Below, piece by piece: positions 1-5,186 of a stretch of 16,909 nt of DNA. The DNA comes from Microcaldota archaeon (GTDB lineage: Archaea; Micrarchaeota; Micrarchaeia; Micrarchaeales; CABMGC01). A model generated the notes under the pieces. That model was not told the origin of the DNA, searched no databases, and was given only the letters and a program-made list of their open reading frames with translations. Every line of letters begins with the position of its first letter. Position 1 is the stretch's first letter. The DNA is taken from contig JAGWHG010000001.1 in assembly GCA_028866975.1 (NCBI GenBank), positions 19,932 through 36,840 of the forward strand, written 5' to 3'. The position numbers and the translations under genes were made by a program.

Positions 1-7
1 ATCAGCC

Positions 8-15
8 TTTTAAAT
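8..15 (+). promoter_or_regulatory. Possible TATA box upstream of the first orphan gene
   Basis: The A/T run TTTTAAAT lies about 50 bases before the ATG at 62. With archaeal spacing, transcription would start near base 38 and leave a leader of about 24 bases. This is a weak call, because the window begins only 7 bases upstream and any BRE element cannot be judged. Confidence 0.3.
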
Positions 16-61
16 GGGCCCCGAATAGTCAGTTACGTACACCGAATCTGGCGATAGTTGC

Positions 62-352
62 ATGCACCGCAAAGCAGATGACTCACGAAACCTGGAACTC
101 TTTGTAGAGAAACTGGTCTCTTCGGGTATTAGTGCCGACGCACTTGCAAACCTGCATAACATCGACACAAAAACGGAAAAGCAAATTCTCAAGGTGCTAG
201 AGGGCAAGGAGTTCAGGGCCCAATTTCCTATTCTCTCGATGGAGTTGTTTAAGTCGCTGCCCCATTCCTATTCGATAGCCTACGAATTCGATTCCTTGGC
301 AGAGGCAAAGAGAATCCTGGACCTAGAAGGCCTGTCTGCCAAGCGCACCTGA
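62..352 (+). CDS. Small orphan protein, 96 residues, unknown function
   Basis: I do not recognise this protein. It is soluble-looking and charged, with no membrane segment, signal peptide or cysteine motif. Predicted helices dominate: residues 8-35 resemble a short helical bundle, and a second helical stretch follows at about 76-92. I chose the ATG at 62 because the frame is closed by TAG at 26 and no other start lies between. The gene converges on the FKBP gene, with only 2 bases between the two stop codons, which fits the tight packing of the rest of the window. The antisense frame at 10-207 is less protein-like. Coding status rests on composition and fit between neighbours, not on homology. 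Confidence 0.55.
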   Translation: MHRKADDSRNLELFVEKLVSSGISADALANLHNIDTKTEKQILKVLEGKEFRAQFPILSMELFKSLPHSYSIAYEFDSLAEAKRILDLEGLSAKRT

Positions 353-354
353 TG

Positions 355-954
355 CTACTTCTTTATCCCGACAACCTCTATCCTAAAGACTAGCGTCTGG
401 CCTGCCAGCGGCGGGTTGAAGTCCACGGTGACAATCGAACTGTTCAGCGCAGTTATTGTTCCTTGTTCGGTAGTTCCGTTGGCGCTCTTTGTCACGTGCA
501 TTCCTACTTGCAAACCAGATTGGTTGGCGAAAAGCGTTATTGGTACGCTTACTATCAGTGCGTTGCTCCTATATCCATAAGCCTCGCTAGGTGGTATTGT
601 CAGCGTCCTGTTTTGGTAGAGTGACATTCCAATCACGCCCTGATCAAACCCAGGTATGACTTGCCCTGCCCCCACTACGAACTGCAACGGGCTGCCATGA
701 TAAGAGCTTGCATCGAACACAGTCCCATTTAGGAATGTGCCAGTGTAATTGACCTCGACAGTGTCTCCTGCAGCAACTGTCTGCGCACCGACGCTTCCAA
801 AAGCCAAATAAGCGCCTATCAGCACCACTGCCACGACTATGGCTATCGCATAAATCGGCTTTACCACAACTTTCTGTTTTTTCTCTGCATGCCCGTGCTC
901 ATGCGCATGCTCCTTGTGGCCCGCATCATGCGCCTTGGCGTGTTCTTCTGCCAT
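355..954 (-). CDS. Membrane-anchored FKBP-type peptidyl-prolyl cis-trans isomerase with His-rich tail
   Basis: FKBP-family prolyl isomerase and likely chaperone acting outside the membrane. Residues 1-24 are rich in His, Glu and Lys (seven His between 5 and 22). A lysine-rich stretch at 25-32 precedes one membrane helix at about 33-53, so the tail should be cytoplasmic and the catalytic domain external (positive-inside rule). The FKBP domain begins near residue 63 and keeps the expected pocket residues: Tyr70, Phe80-Asp81, Phe92, Val99-Ile100, Phe103 (in place of Trp, as in SlyD-type proteins), Tyr126 and Phe190. The segment at about 130-185 is an inserted IF-type flap, as in long archaeal and SlyD FKBPs. 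The ATG at 954 is the natural start. The gene lies 26 bases downstream of the SRPBCC gene, so it may share its transcript. Family assignment is secure; topology is inferred. Confidence 0.92.
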   Translation of the reverse strand: MAEEHAKAHDAGHKEHAHEHGHAEKKQKVVVKPIYAIAIVVAVVLIGAYLAFGSVGAQTVAAGDTVEVNYTGTFLNGTVFDASSYHGSPLQFVVGAGQVIPGFDQGVIGMSLYQNRTLTIPPSEAYGYRSNALIVSVPITLFANQSGLQVGMHVTKSANGTTEQGTITALNSSIVTVDFNPPLAGQTLVFRIEVVGIKK

Positions 955-980
955 TGTATCGCAAGAAATACGCTTCCTAC

Positions 981-1466
981 TTACTTAAGGCTTTCTGCTA
1001 GCTTGTCAAAGGATTCGTTCCAACCCTGCGCCGCCTGCTCGAGCATCTGCCCTTCAGGCACGCCAGGATACCTAAGAGTTAGCTGCGTCTTGCCGCCCTT
1101 CTCCTCAAGCGTAATCGTCGAAATTGTTTCCATCGGCATTCCCGCCATGCCATAGTAGGCAGAAGAAACTACGTTTCCCTTCTCATCAGAAAAGCTGTCC
1201 ACCACGACAATCTTTTTCATCGGCACAATCTCTTTGTAAGTCCCGGTGCTCCAAAAATCCTGCCTCCCCATCGCCTTTGCAATCTCTTCAGACGCCCTCA
1301 TGCAGTATAGATATTTGCCCCCGACCCTAAAGTCCATCTTGACAATCGGCGCACTAAAGCCCCTCGGTCCCCACCACTTCATAACCTCCCTAGGTTCTGT
1401 AAGCGCCCTCCAAATCCGTACAACCGGCGCGTCAAATGTCCTCTCGATATGCAGCTCTTTAGCCAT
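981..1466 (-). CDS. SRPBCC / AHSA1-like domain protein
   Basis: A 161-residue single-domain protein of the START/Bet v1-like (SRPBCC) superfamily, AHSA1-like subgroup. These proteins have a helix-grip fold with a deep hydrophobic pocket; substrates are rarely known. The N-terminal signature is clear: a beta strand ending in Arg-Thr-Phe-Asp-Ala-Pro, then a Val-x-x-Ile-Trp helix, then the Thr-Glu-Pro ... Trp-Trp-Gly-Pro turn. The C-terminus has the usual long Gly-Trp-x-x-x-x-Asp/Lys-Leu helix. The frame opens with GTG at 1475, overlapping the VOC stop, but I prefer the ATG at 1466 because the minus strand carries GGTGA with 5 bases before that ATG. Co-transcription with the VOC gene is near certain. 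Function is unknown; the family is often found beside VOC and DUF4287 genes in bacteria. Confidence 0.88.
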   Translation of the reverse strand: MAKELHIERTFDAPVVRIWRALTEPREVMKWWGPRGFSAPIVKMDFRVGGKYLYCMRASEEIAKAMGRQDFWSTGTYKEIVPMKKIVVVDSFSDEKGNVVSSAYYGMAGMPMETISTITLEEKGGKTQLTLRYPGVPEGQMLEQAAQGWNESFDKLAESLK

Positions 1467-1471
1467 GGATT

Positions 1472-1476
1472 TCACC
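1472..1476 (-). promoter_or_regulatory. Shine-Dalgarno site for the SRPBCC gene
   Basis: GGTGA on the minus strand, 5 bases before the ATG at 1466. It overlaps the TGA stop of the VOC gene, which suggests translational coupling and decides the start in favour of the ATG over the GTG at 1475. Confidence 0.55.
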
Positions 1477-1843
1477 TTCCTCTGCTCCTTCTCGGCTGGA
1501 ACAATCCAACAGTGTTGCCTTCAGGATCCAATCCTATCGCAGAGAAGCCTACGTTTGGTATATCCGCCTTGCCCATTATAATTTTGCCGCCTGCCTTCTT
1601 GAACTTCTTTATCGTTGCGTCTATGTTGTTTGTGCCAACAAAGTTCCTCGGCCCCTCTTTCTTGACCCTCTTATACATTCCCCCTCCAAGAGCTCCCTTT
1701 CGCGAACCGGTCTTGACCAGCATGTATTTCATGCCCTTCATTCCGGAATCGGTTATCTTCCATCCAAAAACGCTGGAATAGAACCTGCCCAGCTTCGCCA
1801 GATTCCTTGCCGGAATCTCAAAGTGTATTATTTCGTGCCCCAT
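1472..1843 (-). CDS. VOC (glyoxalase/bleomycin-resistance fold) family protein
   Basis: A 123-residue vicinal-oxygen-chelate family protein. The fold is two beta-alpha-beta-beta-beta modules: module one starts at residues 3-9 with the His7-Phe-Glu strand, followed by the Phe-Tyr-x-x-Val-Phe-Gly-Trp helix-strand signature; module two begins after about residue 67, with a lysine-rich Ala-Gly-Gly-Lys turn and the C-terminal Asp-Pro-Glu-Gly-Asn motif near residues 107-111. Such proteins are metal-dependent enzymes or binding proteins; the substrate cannot be told here, and one usual metal ligand near the C-terminus is not obvious. The ATG at 1843 is preceded by GGTGA with 4 bases spacing and by an A/T-rich TATA-like element. 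It is first in a pair with the SRPBCC gene. Confidence 0.88.
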   Translation of the reverse strand: MGHEIIHFEIPARNLAKLGRFYSSVFGWKITDSGMKGMKYMLVKTGSRKGALGGGMYKRVKKEGPRNFVGTNNIDATIKKFKKAGGKIIMGKADIPNVGFSAIGLDPEGNTVGLFQPRRSRGR

Positions 1844-1870
1844 ACTTTCACCGAGGATAAGTCACCTCAC

Positions 1871-1880
1871 AAATATAAAT
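1871..1880 (-). promoter_or_regulatory. TATA box for the VOC-SRPBCC(-FKBP) transcript
   Basis: On the minus strand this reads ATTTATATTT, a good match to the archaeal TATA consensus. It is centred about 32 bases before the VOC ATG, which predicts a very short leader. It lies in the only sizeable gap of this block, between the VOC and DUF4287 genes. Confidence 0.5.
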
Positions 1881-1918
1881 ATCTTGAAAAGATTTGCAGG
1901 ATTGACGAACTTCGAATT

Positions 1919-2155
1919 TCACTTTGCCCCTTCCGCCTTCGCATCCTGCGCAATCTTCTTCTTGGCCAGTTCCGTATTTCGTATGTAGAAGATGATCGCG
2001 TTAGCATGTCCGTGGCCAAGCTTCTCGTCTTTCTTGAGCCATGCGAGTAATTCTGCGTACTTTGCCAAACCTTTCTTCTTTGCTGTTGCCTTATAGTATT
2101 CCGGCCCCTTTCCAGTCTCGGCCCTAATATTGTCGATGTATGCCTTGTATGTCAT
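1919..2155 (-). CDS. DUF4287 domain protein
   Basis: A 78-residue protein matching the DUF4287 family: Thr-Tyr-Lys-Ala-Tyr-Ile-Asp-Asn-Ile near the N-terminus, then Glu-Thr-Gly-Lys, Lys-Lys-Gly-Leu, a Trp-Leu-Lys motif, and the diagnostic Leu-Gly-His-Gly-His-Ala-Asn-Ala-Ile near the middle. The role of the family is unknown; it is common in bacteria beside SRPBCC and DUF1801-type genes. The same frame runs open to 2344, but the upstream 63 codons overlap the methyltransferase gene and look like shadow sequence (Cys-rich, no motif). The ATG at 2155 starts exactly at the family N-terminus and overlaps the upstream gene's stop as ATGA, so the two genes are probably translationally coupled. Confidence 0.85.
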   Translation of the reverse strand: MTYKAYIDNIRAETGKGPEYYKATAKKKGLAKYAELLAWLKKDEKLGHGHANAIIFYIRNTELAKKKIAQDAKAEGAK

Positions 2156-3330
2156 TGCCCTGCGCCTTTTTTGAGGACCAACAGCTCCCTTGCAACCATC
2201 TGGTCCTGCCTGTGGTATATCATCCTTTTCGAATCCGCATGTGCAAAACTGACCCTTAGATAGCCCAGGCTCTCTAGCTGCCCTATAATCGGCAGATGCA
2301 CAAAGCCCTGCCTCATCCTCCATGCGGGTATTGCAATGCAGCATCTCGACCCTTCAGAAAGCTGAGGCCTTAGGTTGACAAGGAATTTCCTAACCAGCAT
2401 GTCGCATTCCTTCACCACCCTATCCAGCTCCCTCTCATTGGGCGGCCTTGTCATGTGGGGCCCAAGGTATACTTCAGTGACCACGCTATCGAAATGATTC
2501 TTCCATTTCTGGACAGTTGCATCAGCGCAGCCTAGCCATTGGATGTCAATGCCGAGCTTGTATTCTGTGCCAAGCCATTTTAGGTTCGATTTCGTATACT
2601 CTACCATTTTAGCGTTCTTGTCGCTTCCCATCACCTTGGCGCATTTAAGTGCAGCTTCCATCAAGACCACGCCAGTTCCGCAGAATGGGTCCAGAACAGT
2701 CATTCCCTCCCTAACACCTGCTAGATTTAGCATCATCTGGGCCAGCTTTGGCGGCAGCATTCCGATCTTAGTGTCCCTGCCGGGCCTCTCATAATCCCTC
2801 TTGGAATAGCTCTCAATGTCTTGCACATAGACTGTCCTGGCCAGATACGTCTCTTTTTTGTTTCCAACAAGTATGAATTCGAATCCAAAATCCCCAATCA
2901 GCTTGTTGTGTATCACCTGCGCGCTGTTGAGATCAAGCCCCTTGCCAATCGTTATTCTGATGCGCTTGCCCTCGTTCTCAGATTTCCTTTTTATGTCAAA
3001 GGAAAGGCGGTGCATCTGCCCCTCGCTCACCTGCATGCCATAAGCGCTCAGACCCAGGCCGATTCGGGTCTGCGCCCTATTGTTTACAATCTGCTTGACA
3101 ATGGCATTGCGCGATGCCGAATAAATCTTGTTCATCCTGGAAGATGGTATCTTGATCACCATCTCTGCTATCTTCATCGAGCCGCCAAGGGTCCTGCCCA
3201 GCTCCTCGCCATACTTTGCATCCACCATTGCGCAGCCATAGGAAATCTGCCGTACAGCATCCCCTCCGAACAGCGCTTCAAGCTCGGCAAGCCCGAGCGC
3301 AGGCTGGCGTCCAAGTACGAAAATCAGCAT
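2152..3330 (-). CDS. Trm11/TrmG10-type THUMP methyltransferase, variant motif IV
   Basis: A 392-residue SAM-dependent methyltransferase of the Trm11/TrmG10 type. Canonical members have an N-terminal THUMP RNA-binding region and methylate N2 of guanosine 10 in tRNA. Residues 1-170 correspond to the N-terminal and THUMP-like part. A conserved linker (Tyr-Glu-Arg-Pro-Gly-Arg-Asp, about 180-186) leads into the Rossmann domain. SAM motif I is Asp214-Pro-Phe-Cys-Gly-Thr-Gly220. Where motif IV (Asp/Asn-Pro-Pro-Tyr) is expected after the fourth strand, residues 285-291 read Thr-Glu-Val-Tyr-Leu-Gly-Pro, so the canonical catalytic motif is replaced. The fold call is strong; the exact substrate (G10 or another RNA base) is uncertain. 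The ATG at 3330 is 24 bases from the tRNA-Asp 3' end on the same strand. Confidence 0.85.
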   Translation of the reverse strand: MLIFVLGRQPALGLAELEALFGGDAVRQISYGCAMVDAKYGEELGRTLGGSMKIAEMVIKIPSSRMNKIYSASRNAIVKQIVNNRAQTRIGLGLSAYGMQVSEGQMHRLSFDIKRKSENEGKRIRITIGKGLDLNSAQVIHNKLIGDFGFEFILVGNKKETYLARTVYVQDIESYSKRDYERPGRDTKIGMLPPKLAQMMLNLAGVREGMTVLDPFCGTGVVLMEAALKCAKVMGSDKNAKMVEYTKSNLKWLGTEYKLGIDIQWLGCADATVQKWKNHFDSVVTEVYLGPHMTRPPNERELDRVVKECDMLVRKFLVNLRPQLSEGSRCCIAIPAWRMRQGFVHLPIIGQLESLGYLRVSFAHADSKRMIYHRQDQMVARELLVLKKGAGQ

Positions 3331-3354
3331 ATCCCTATCATCTTAAACAGAAGA

Positions 3355-3426
3355 CGCCTCGGTCGGGATTCGAACCCGGGTTTCCAGCGTGACAGGCTAG
3401 CGTGCTGACCACTACACTACCGAGGC
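3355..3426 (-). tRNA. tRNA-Asp (GTC)
   Basis: A 72-base cloverleaf on the minus strand. The acceptor stem pairs GCCTCGG with CCGAGGC. The D stem is GTGT/GCAC, the anticodon stem CTAGC/GCTGG, and the anticodon loop CTGTCAC gives anticodon GTC. The T loop is TTCGAAT. The discriminator is G73, as expected for Asp, and no CCA is encoded. The T stem has one mismatch at pair 49-65 (C-A). No intron. The Trm11-like gene starts 24 bases downstream. Confidence 0.95.
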
Positions 3427-3444
3427 TTGGATATTACTTTGGCT

Positions 3445-3459
3445 ATTAATGGTTAAAAT
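3445..3459 (-). promoter_or_regulatory. Probable TATA element for tRNA-Asp
   Basis: The minus strand reads an A/T-rich run (TTTTAACCATTAAT) about 20-33 bases before the tRNA-Asp 5' end, where an archaeal tRNA TATA box should be. The match to consensus is moderate. Co-transcription from the upstream tRNA-Tyr gene, 80 bases away, is the alternative. Confidence 0.35.
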
Positions 3460-3506
3460 GGTTTGTTTTTAGGGGAATTAACAGTGCCAATTGCGTAAAA
3501 TAGCAT

Positions 3507-3607
3507 TCCCGTTGGTGTGAATCGAACACACAACCTGCCGGTTTCTGACATCACTAAATGCCAGTATCAGGCTACAGCCGGCCGCTCTACCTTTGAGCTA
3601 CAACGGG
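3507..3607 (-). tRNA. tRNA-Tyr (GTA) with a 29-base intron
   Basis: A 101-base gene on the minus strand. The acceptor stem is CCCGTTG/CAACGGG, giving the C1-G72 pair typical of archaeal tRNA-Tyr, with discriminator A73 and no encoded CCA. The D stem is GCTC/GAGC, the anticodon stem GCCGG/CCGGC, and the T stem GTGTG/CACAC with loop TTCGATT. The anticodon is GTA (plus-strand bases 3573-3575). Thirty-six bases lie between the anticodon stem halves instead of 7, so an intron of 29 bases sits at the canonical 37/38 site, at about 3543-3571. The 3' splice region leaves a three-base AAA bulge next to the stem, fitting a bulge-helix-bulge processed by tRNA-splicing endonuclease. Confidence 0.95.
3543..3571 (-). 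other. tRNA-Tyr intron (inferred position 37/38)
   Basis: Removing these 29 bases restores a seven-base anticodon loop, CTGTAGA. CAG near the intron 3' end can pair with loop bases 32-34, leaving an AAA bulge at the 3' splice site; the 5' bulge is less regular. The exact edges could shift by one base. Confidence 0.75.
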
Positions 3608-3630
3608 ATATAGGATACATCTCCTTGCAG

Positions 3631-3644
3631 ATTAATATTAATAA
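3631..3644 (-). promoter_or_regulatory. TATA box of tRNA-Tyr
   Basis: The minus strand reads TTATTAATATTAAT, centred about 30 bases before the tRNA 5' end. It is nearly palindromic, so it could also be read on the plus strand, but the plus-strand gene has its own better-placed box at 3686. Confidence 0.6.
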
Positions 3645-3685
3645 CGATTGCTAGGGCCATGAATTGTACAAAACCATTATCATAG

Positions 3686-3693
3686 TATAAAAA
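3686..3693 (+). promoter_or_regulatory. TATA box of the 3723-5139 gene pair
   Basis: TATAAAAA followed by GGGG. The centre is 33 bases before the ATG at 3723, so the predicted transcript starts about 7 bases before the start codon. No Shine-Dalgarno site is present, as expected for a nearly leaderless mRNA. Confidence 0.65.
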
Positions 3694-3722
3694 GGGGTCA
3701 ACTGATGTAGTCGTGTTGTGGC

Positions 3723-4265
3723 ATGGACTTTGGGGCTAAGATATTGGCAAAAACGGGATACACCGAATCCCAAGCTGTCGGGGACAAGCTGATTCTTGAG
3801 GTATTGGACCGGGCAAAGCAGTTCCCGTACAAAAACTACTTTGACAAAAACAAGGACCTGATAATAATCAAGCAGGTGCACGGCAGCGGCGTAAACTATT
3901 ACATAACCGAGCATGGCGACAACACCAAGCTGTGGGATCTGCTCGATACAAGGACAAGAACATTCGGAAACAGGTATTTCGTCAGCGAAAGGGAATTCAA
4001 CCTGTATCTTCATCACGAAGGGGGACAGTTTAGCAGGCTGATGCAGCTGTGGATATATCCAGATCCAGAAACAGGAATACCGGTGGCAAAGGAGAGCGAT
4101 ACCAACGGAGCCTACAGGAAGTTTGCCGTGCTGCAGCACATTTTCAACCAAATAATCCTCGAGGAAAAGCAAGCCATGGAAGATGCAATCGAGGCACAAA
4201 AGTCGAAGTTGAAGGAAAGAGACGGTGAGATCGGCGCAGCGCTCGAAAAAACATTCCGCAACTGA
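3723..4265 (+). CDS. Orphan soluble protein, 180 residues
   Basis: I do not recognise this protein. It has no membrane segment, signal peptide or Cys cluster. Residues 1-145 look like a mixed alpha/beta globular domain rich in aromatic residues, including a Tyr-Tyr-Ile-Thr-Glu-His stretch near 59-64 and a Leu-His-His-Glu-Gly-Gly stretch near 96-101. Residues 145-178 are a highly charged helix likely to form a coiled coil. It is first in a tight plus-strand pair: the next start codon follows its stop by 4 bases, so the two proteins are probably made together and may interact. The ATG at 3723 fits the TATA box at 3686. The opposite-strand frame across this gene is Cys-rich and unlike a real protein. 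Function is unknown. Confidence 0.75.
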   Translation: MDFGAKILAKTGYTESQAVGDKLILEVLDRAKQFPYKNYFDKNKDLIIIKQVHGSGVNYYITEHGDNTKLWDLLDTRTRTFGNRYFVSEREFNLYLHHEGGQFSRLMQLWIYPDPETGIPVAKESDTNGAYRKFAVLQHIFNQIILEEKQAMEDAIEAQKSKLKERDGEIGAALEKTFRN

Positions 4266-4269
4266 TAGC

Positions 4270-5139
4270 ATGGCAATCGACACAAAACAACCGAAAGGGG
4301 CTCAGGCGCCAGACCCAGAGCAGATAATAACCAGCATCCTGCGCAAGGCCGACTCAGATTCCGGTATGCTCTTCAAGTCAAAGCCGATAAGGTTCATAGT
4401 GCACAAAGGCAAGGAGATCCATCACGCAATTGTTGATGGGCCGTACAACATACCTTCTGCAATGAGGGACAAAATAGAGCAATCCAAGCCTTCAGAGCTT
4501 GTACTCACGCACGAAGAGCAGAGCGAGTTTTTAAAGGCCAACGGTAACGTGATAACGGTTGTGGTGAGCATCGCAACAGTTGGTTCCGAATTTCTTGTAA
4601 GCATCGATGGCGACAACGCAGGGGTGCTTGAGCCCGTGGTCACAGAAGCGCTCAATAACCAAAACATCCCCGTTGCAAAGACATACACGACCGCACTTTG
4701 GACTCCTATAGGGGAGGGGATAAACGTTTACAACGAAGTCTTCGCCTCCATTTACGATACGATAAAGTTCATGGGCGAACAGGGCATTTTGGATGATGAC
4801 TGCGGCATAGTACCGGTAAAACGCGCAGACTCAATAGAATGGAGAATACTCCAAAACTTCAAAGAAAACGAGACCATCCTCAACGGGACCCACCCGGATA
4901 TAGACTGGGATGATCCCCCAACATACAATGAGAGAATAAACATGATCGATGCAGATGATCTCATTGCAATTATAGTAAGGAATGGAAACACCCTAGACAT
5001 AATATCAAAGAATGAGAAGGGCAGGCTCTTTGCAAAGTTCTTCGAGTATTCGCATATGCAGGGTATAGAGGATTATTTCCCCGGGCAAATAGTAGAGCAA
5101 GGCAGAATAGTAGACTTCGATTCCCACCTAAGGAACTAA
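4270..5139 (+). CDS. Orphan acidic soluble protein, 289 residues
   Basis: I do not recognise this protein. It is acidic and soluble-looking, with no membrane helix and a single cysteine. Residues 1-20 are polar and probably disordered. The rest alternates strands and helices, with several Asp-rich turns (about 113-116, 175-178 and 208-217, the last containing Ile-Asp-Trp-Asp-Asp-Pro-Pro). I chose the ATG at 4270 because it lies 4 bases after the upstream stop; the frame is open to an ATG at 4225, but that extension lies inside the upstream gene. The gene is second in the pair starting at 3723 and is followed after 47 bases by the membrane AAA ATPase, which makes it a candidate partner or substrate adaptor of that ATPase. 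That link is inference from position only. Confidence 0.75.
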   Translation: MAIDTKQPKGAQAPDPEQIITSILRKADSDSGMLFKSKPIRFIVHKGKEIHHAIVDGPYNIPSAMRDKIEQSKPSELVLTHEEQSEFLKANGNVITVVVSIATVGSEFLVSIDGDNAGVLEPVVTEALNNQNIPVAKTYTTALWTPIGEGINVYNEVFASIYDTIKFMGEQGILDDDCGIVPVKRADSIEWRILQNFKENETILNGTHPDIDWDDPPTYNERINMIDADDLIAIIVRNGNTLDIISKNEKGRLFAKFFEYSHMQGIEDYFPGQIVEQGRIVDFDSHLRN

Positions 5140-5156
5140 ATCATCGGCATAGAAGC

Positions 5157-5164
5157 GTTTAAAA
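5157..5164 (+). promoter_or_regulatory. TATA box of the AAA ATPase gene (leaderless)
   Basis: GTTTAAAA is centred 27 bases before the ATG at 5187, so transcription should begin at or next to the start codon. The ATPase can therefore be expressed separately from the two upstream genes. Confidence 0.55.
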
Positions 5165-5186
5165 CCTACTCCTTAGTAATATAACC

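Noticed and set aside
2156..2344. Longer DUF4287 protein starting at 2344
   Set aside because: The extension overlaps the methyltransferase coding region and looks like shadow sequence; the family N-terminus begins exactly at the ATG at 2155.
2821..3408. 195-codon plus-strand frame opposite the methyltransferase and tRNA-Asp
   Set aside because: It runs through a tRNA gene and opposite a well-supported methyltransferase; no motif is visible.
3651..4283. 210-codon open frame on the minus strand opposite the first orphan gene
   Set aside because: Its product is Cys- and Leu-rich without motif, while the plus strand has a balanced composition, a TATA box at the right distance and a tightly linked downstream gene.
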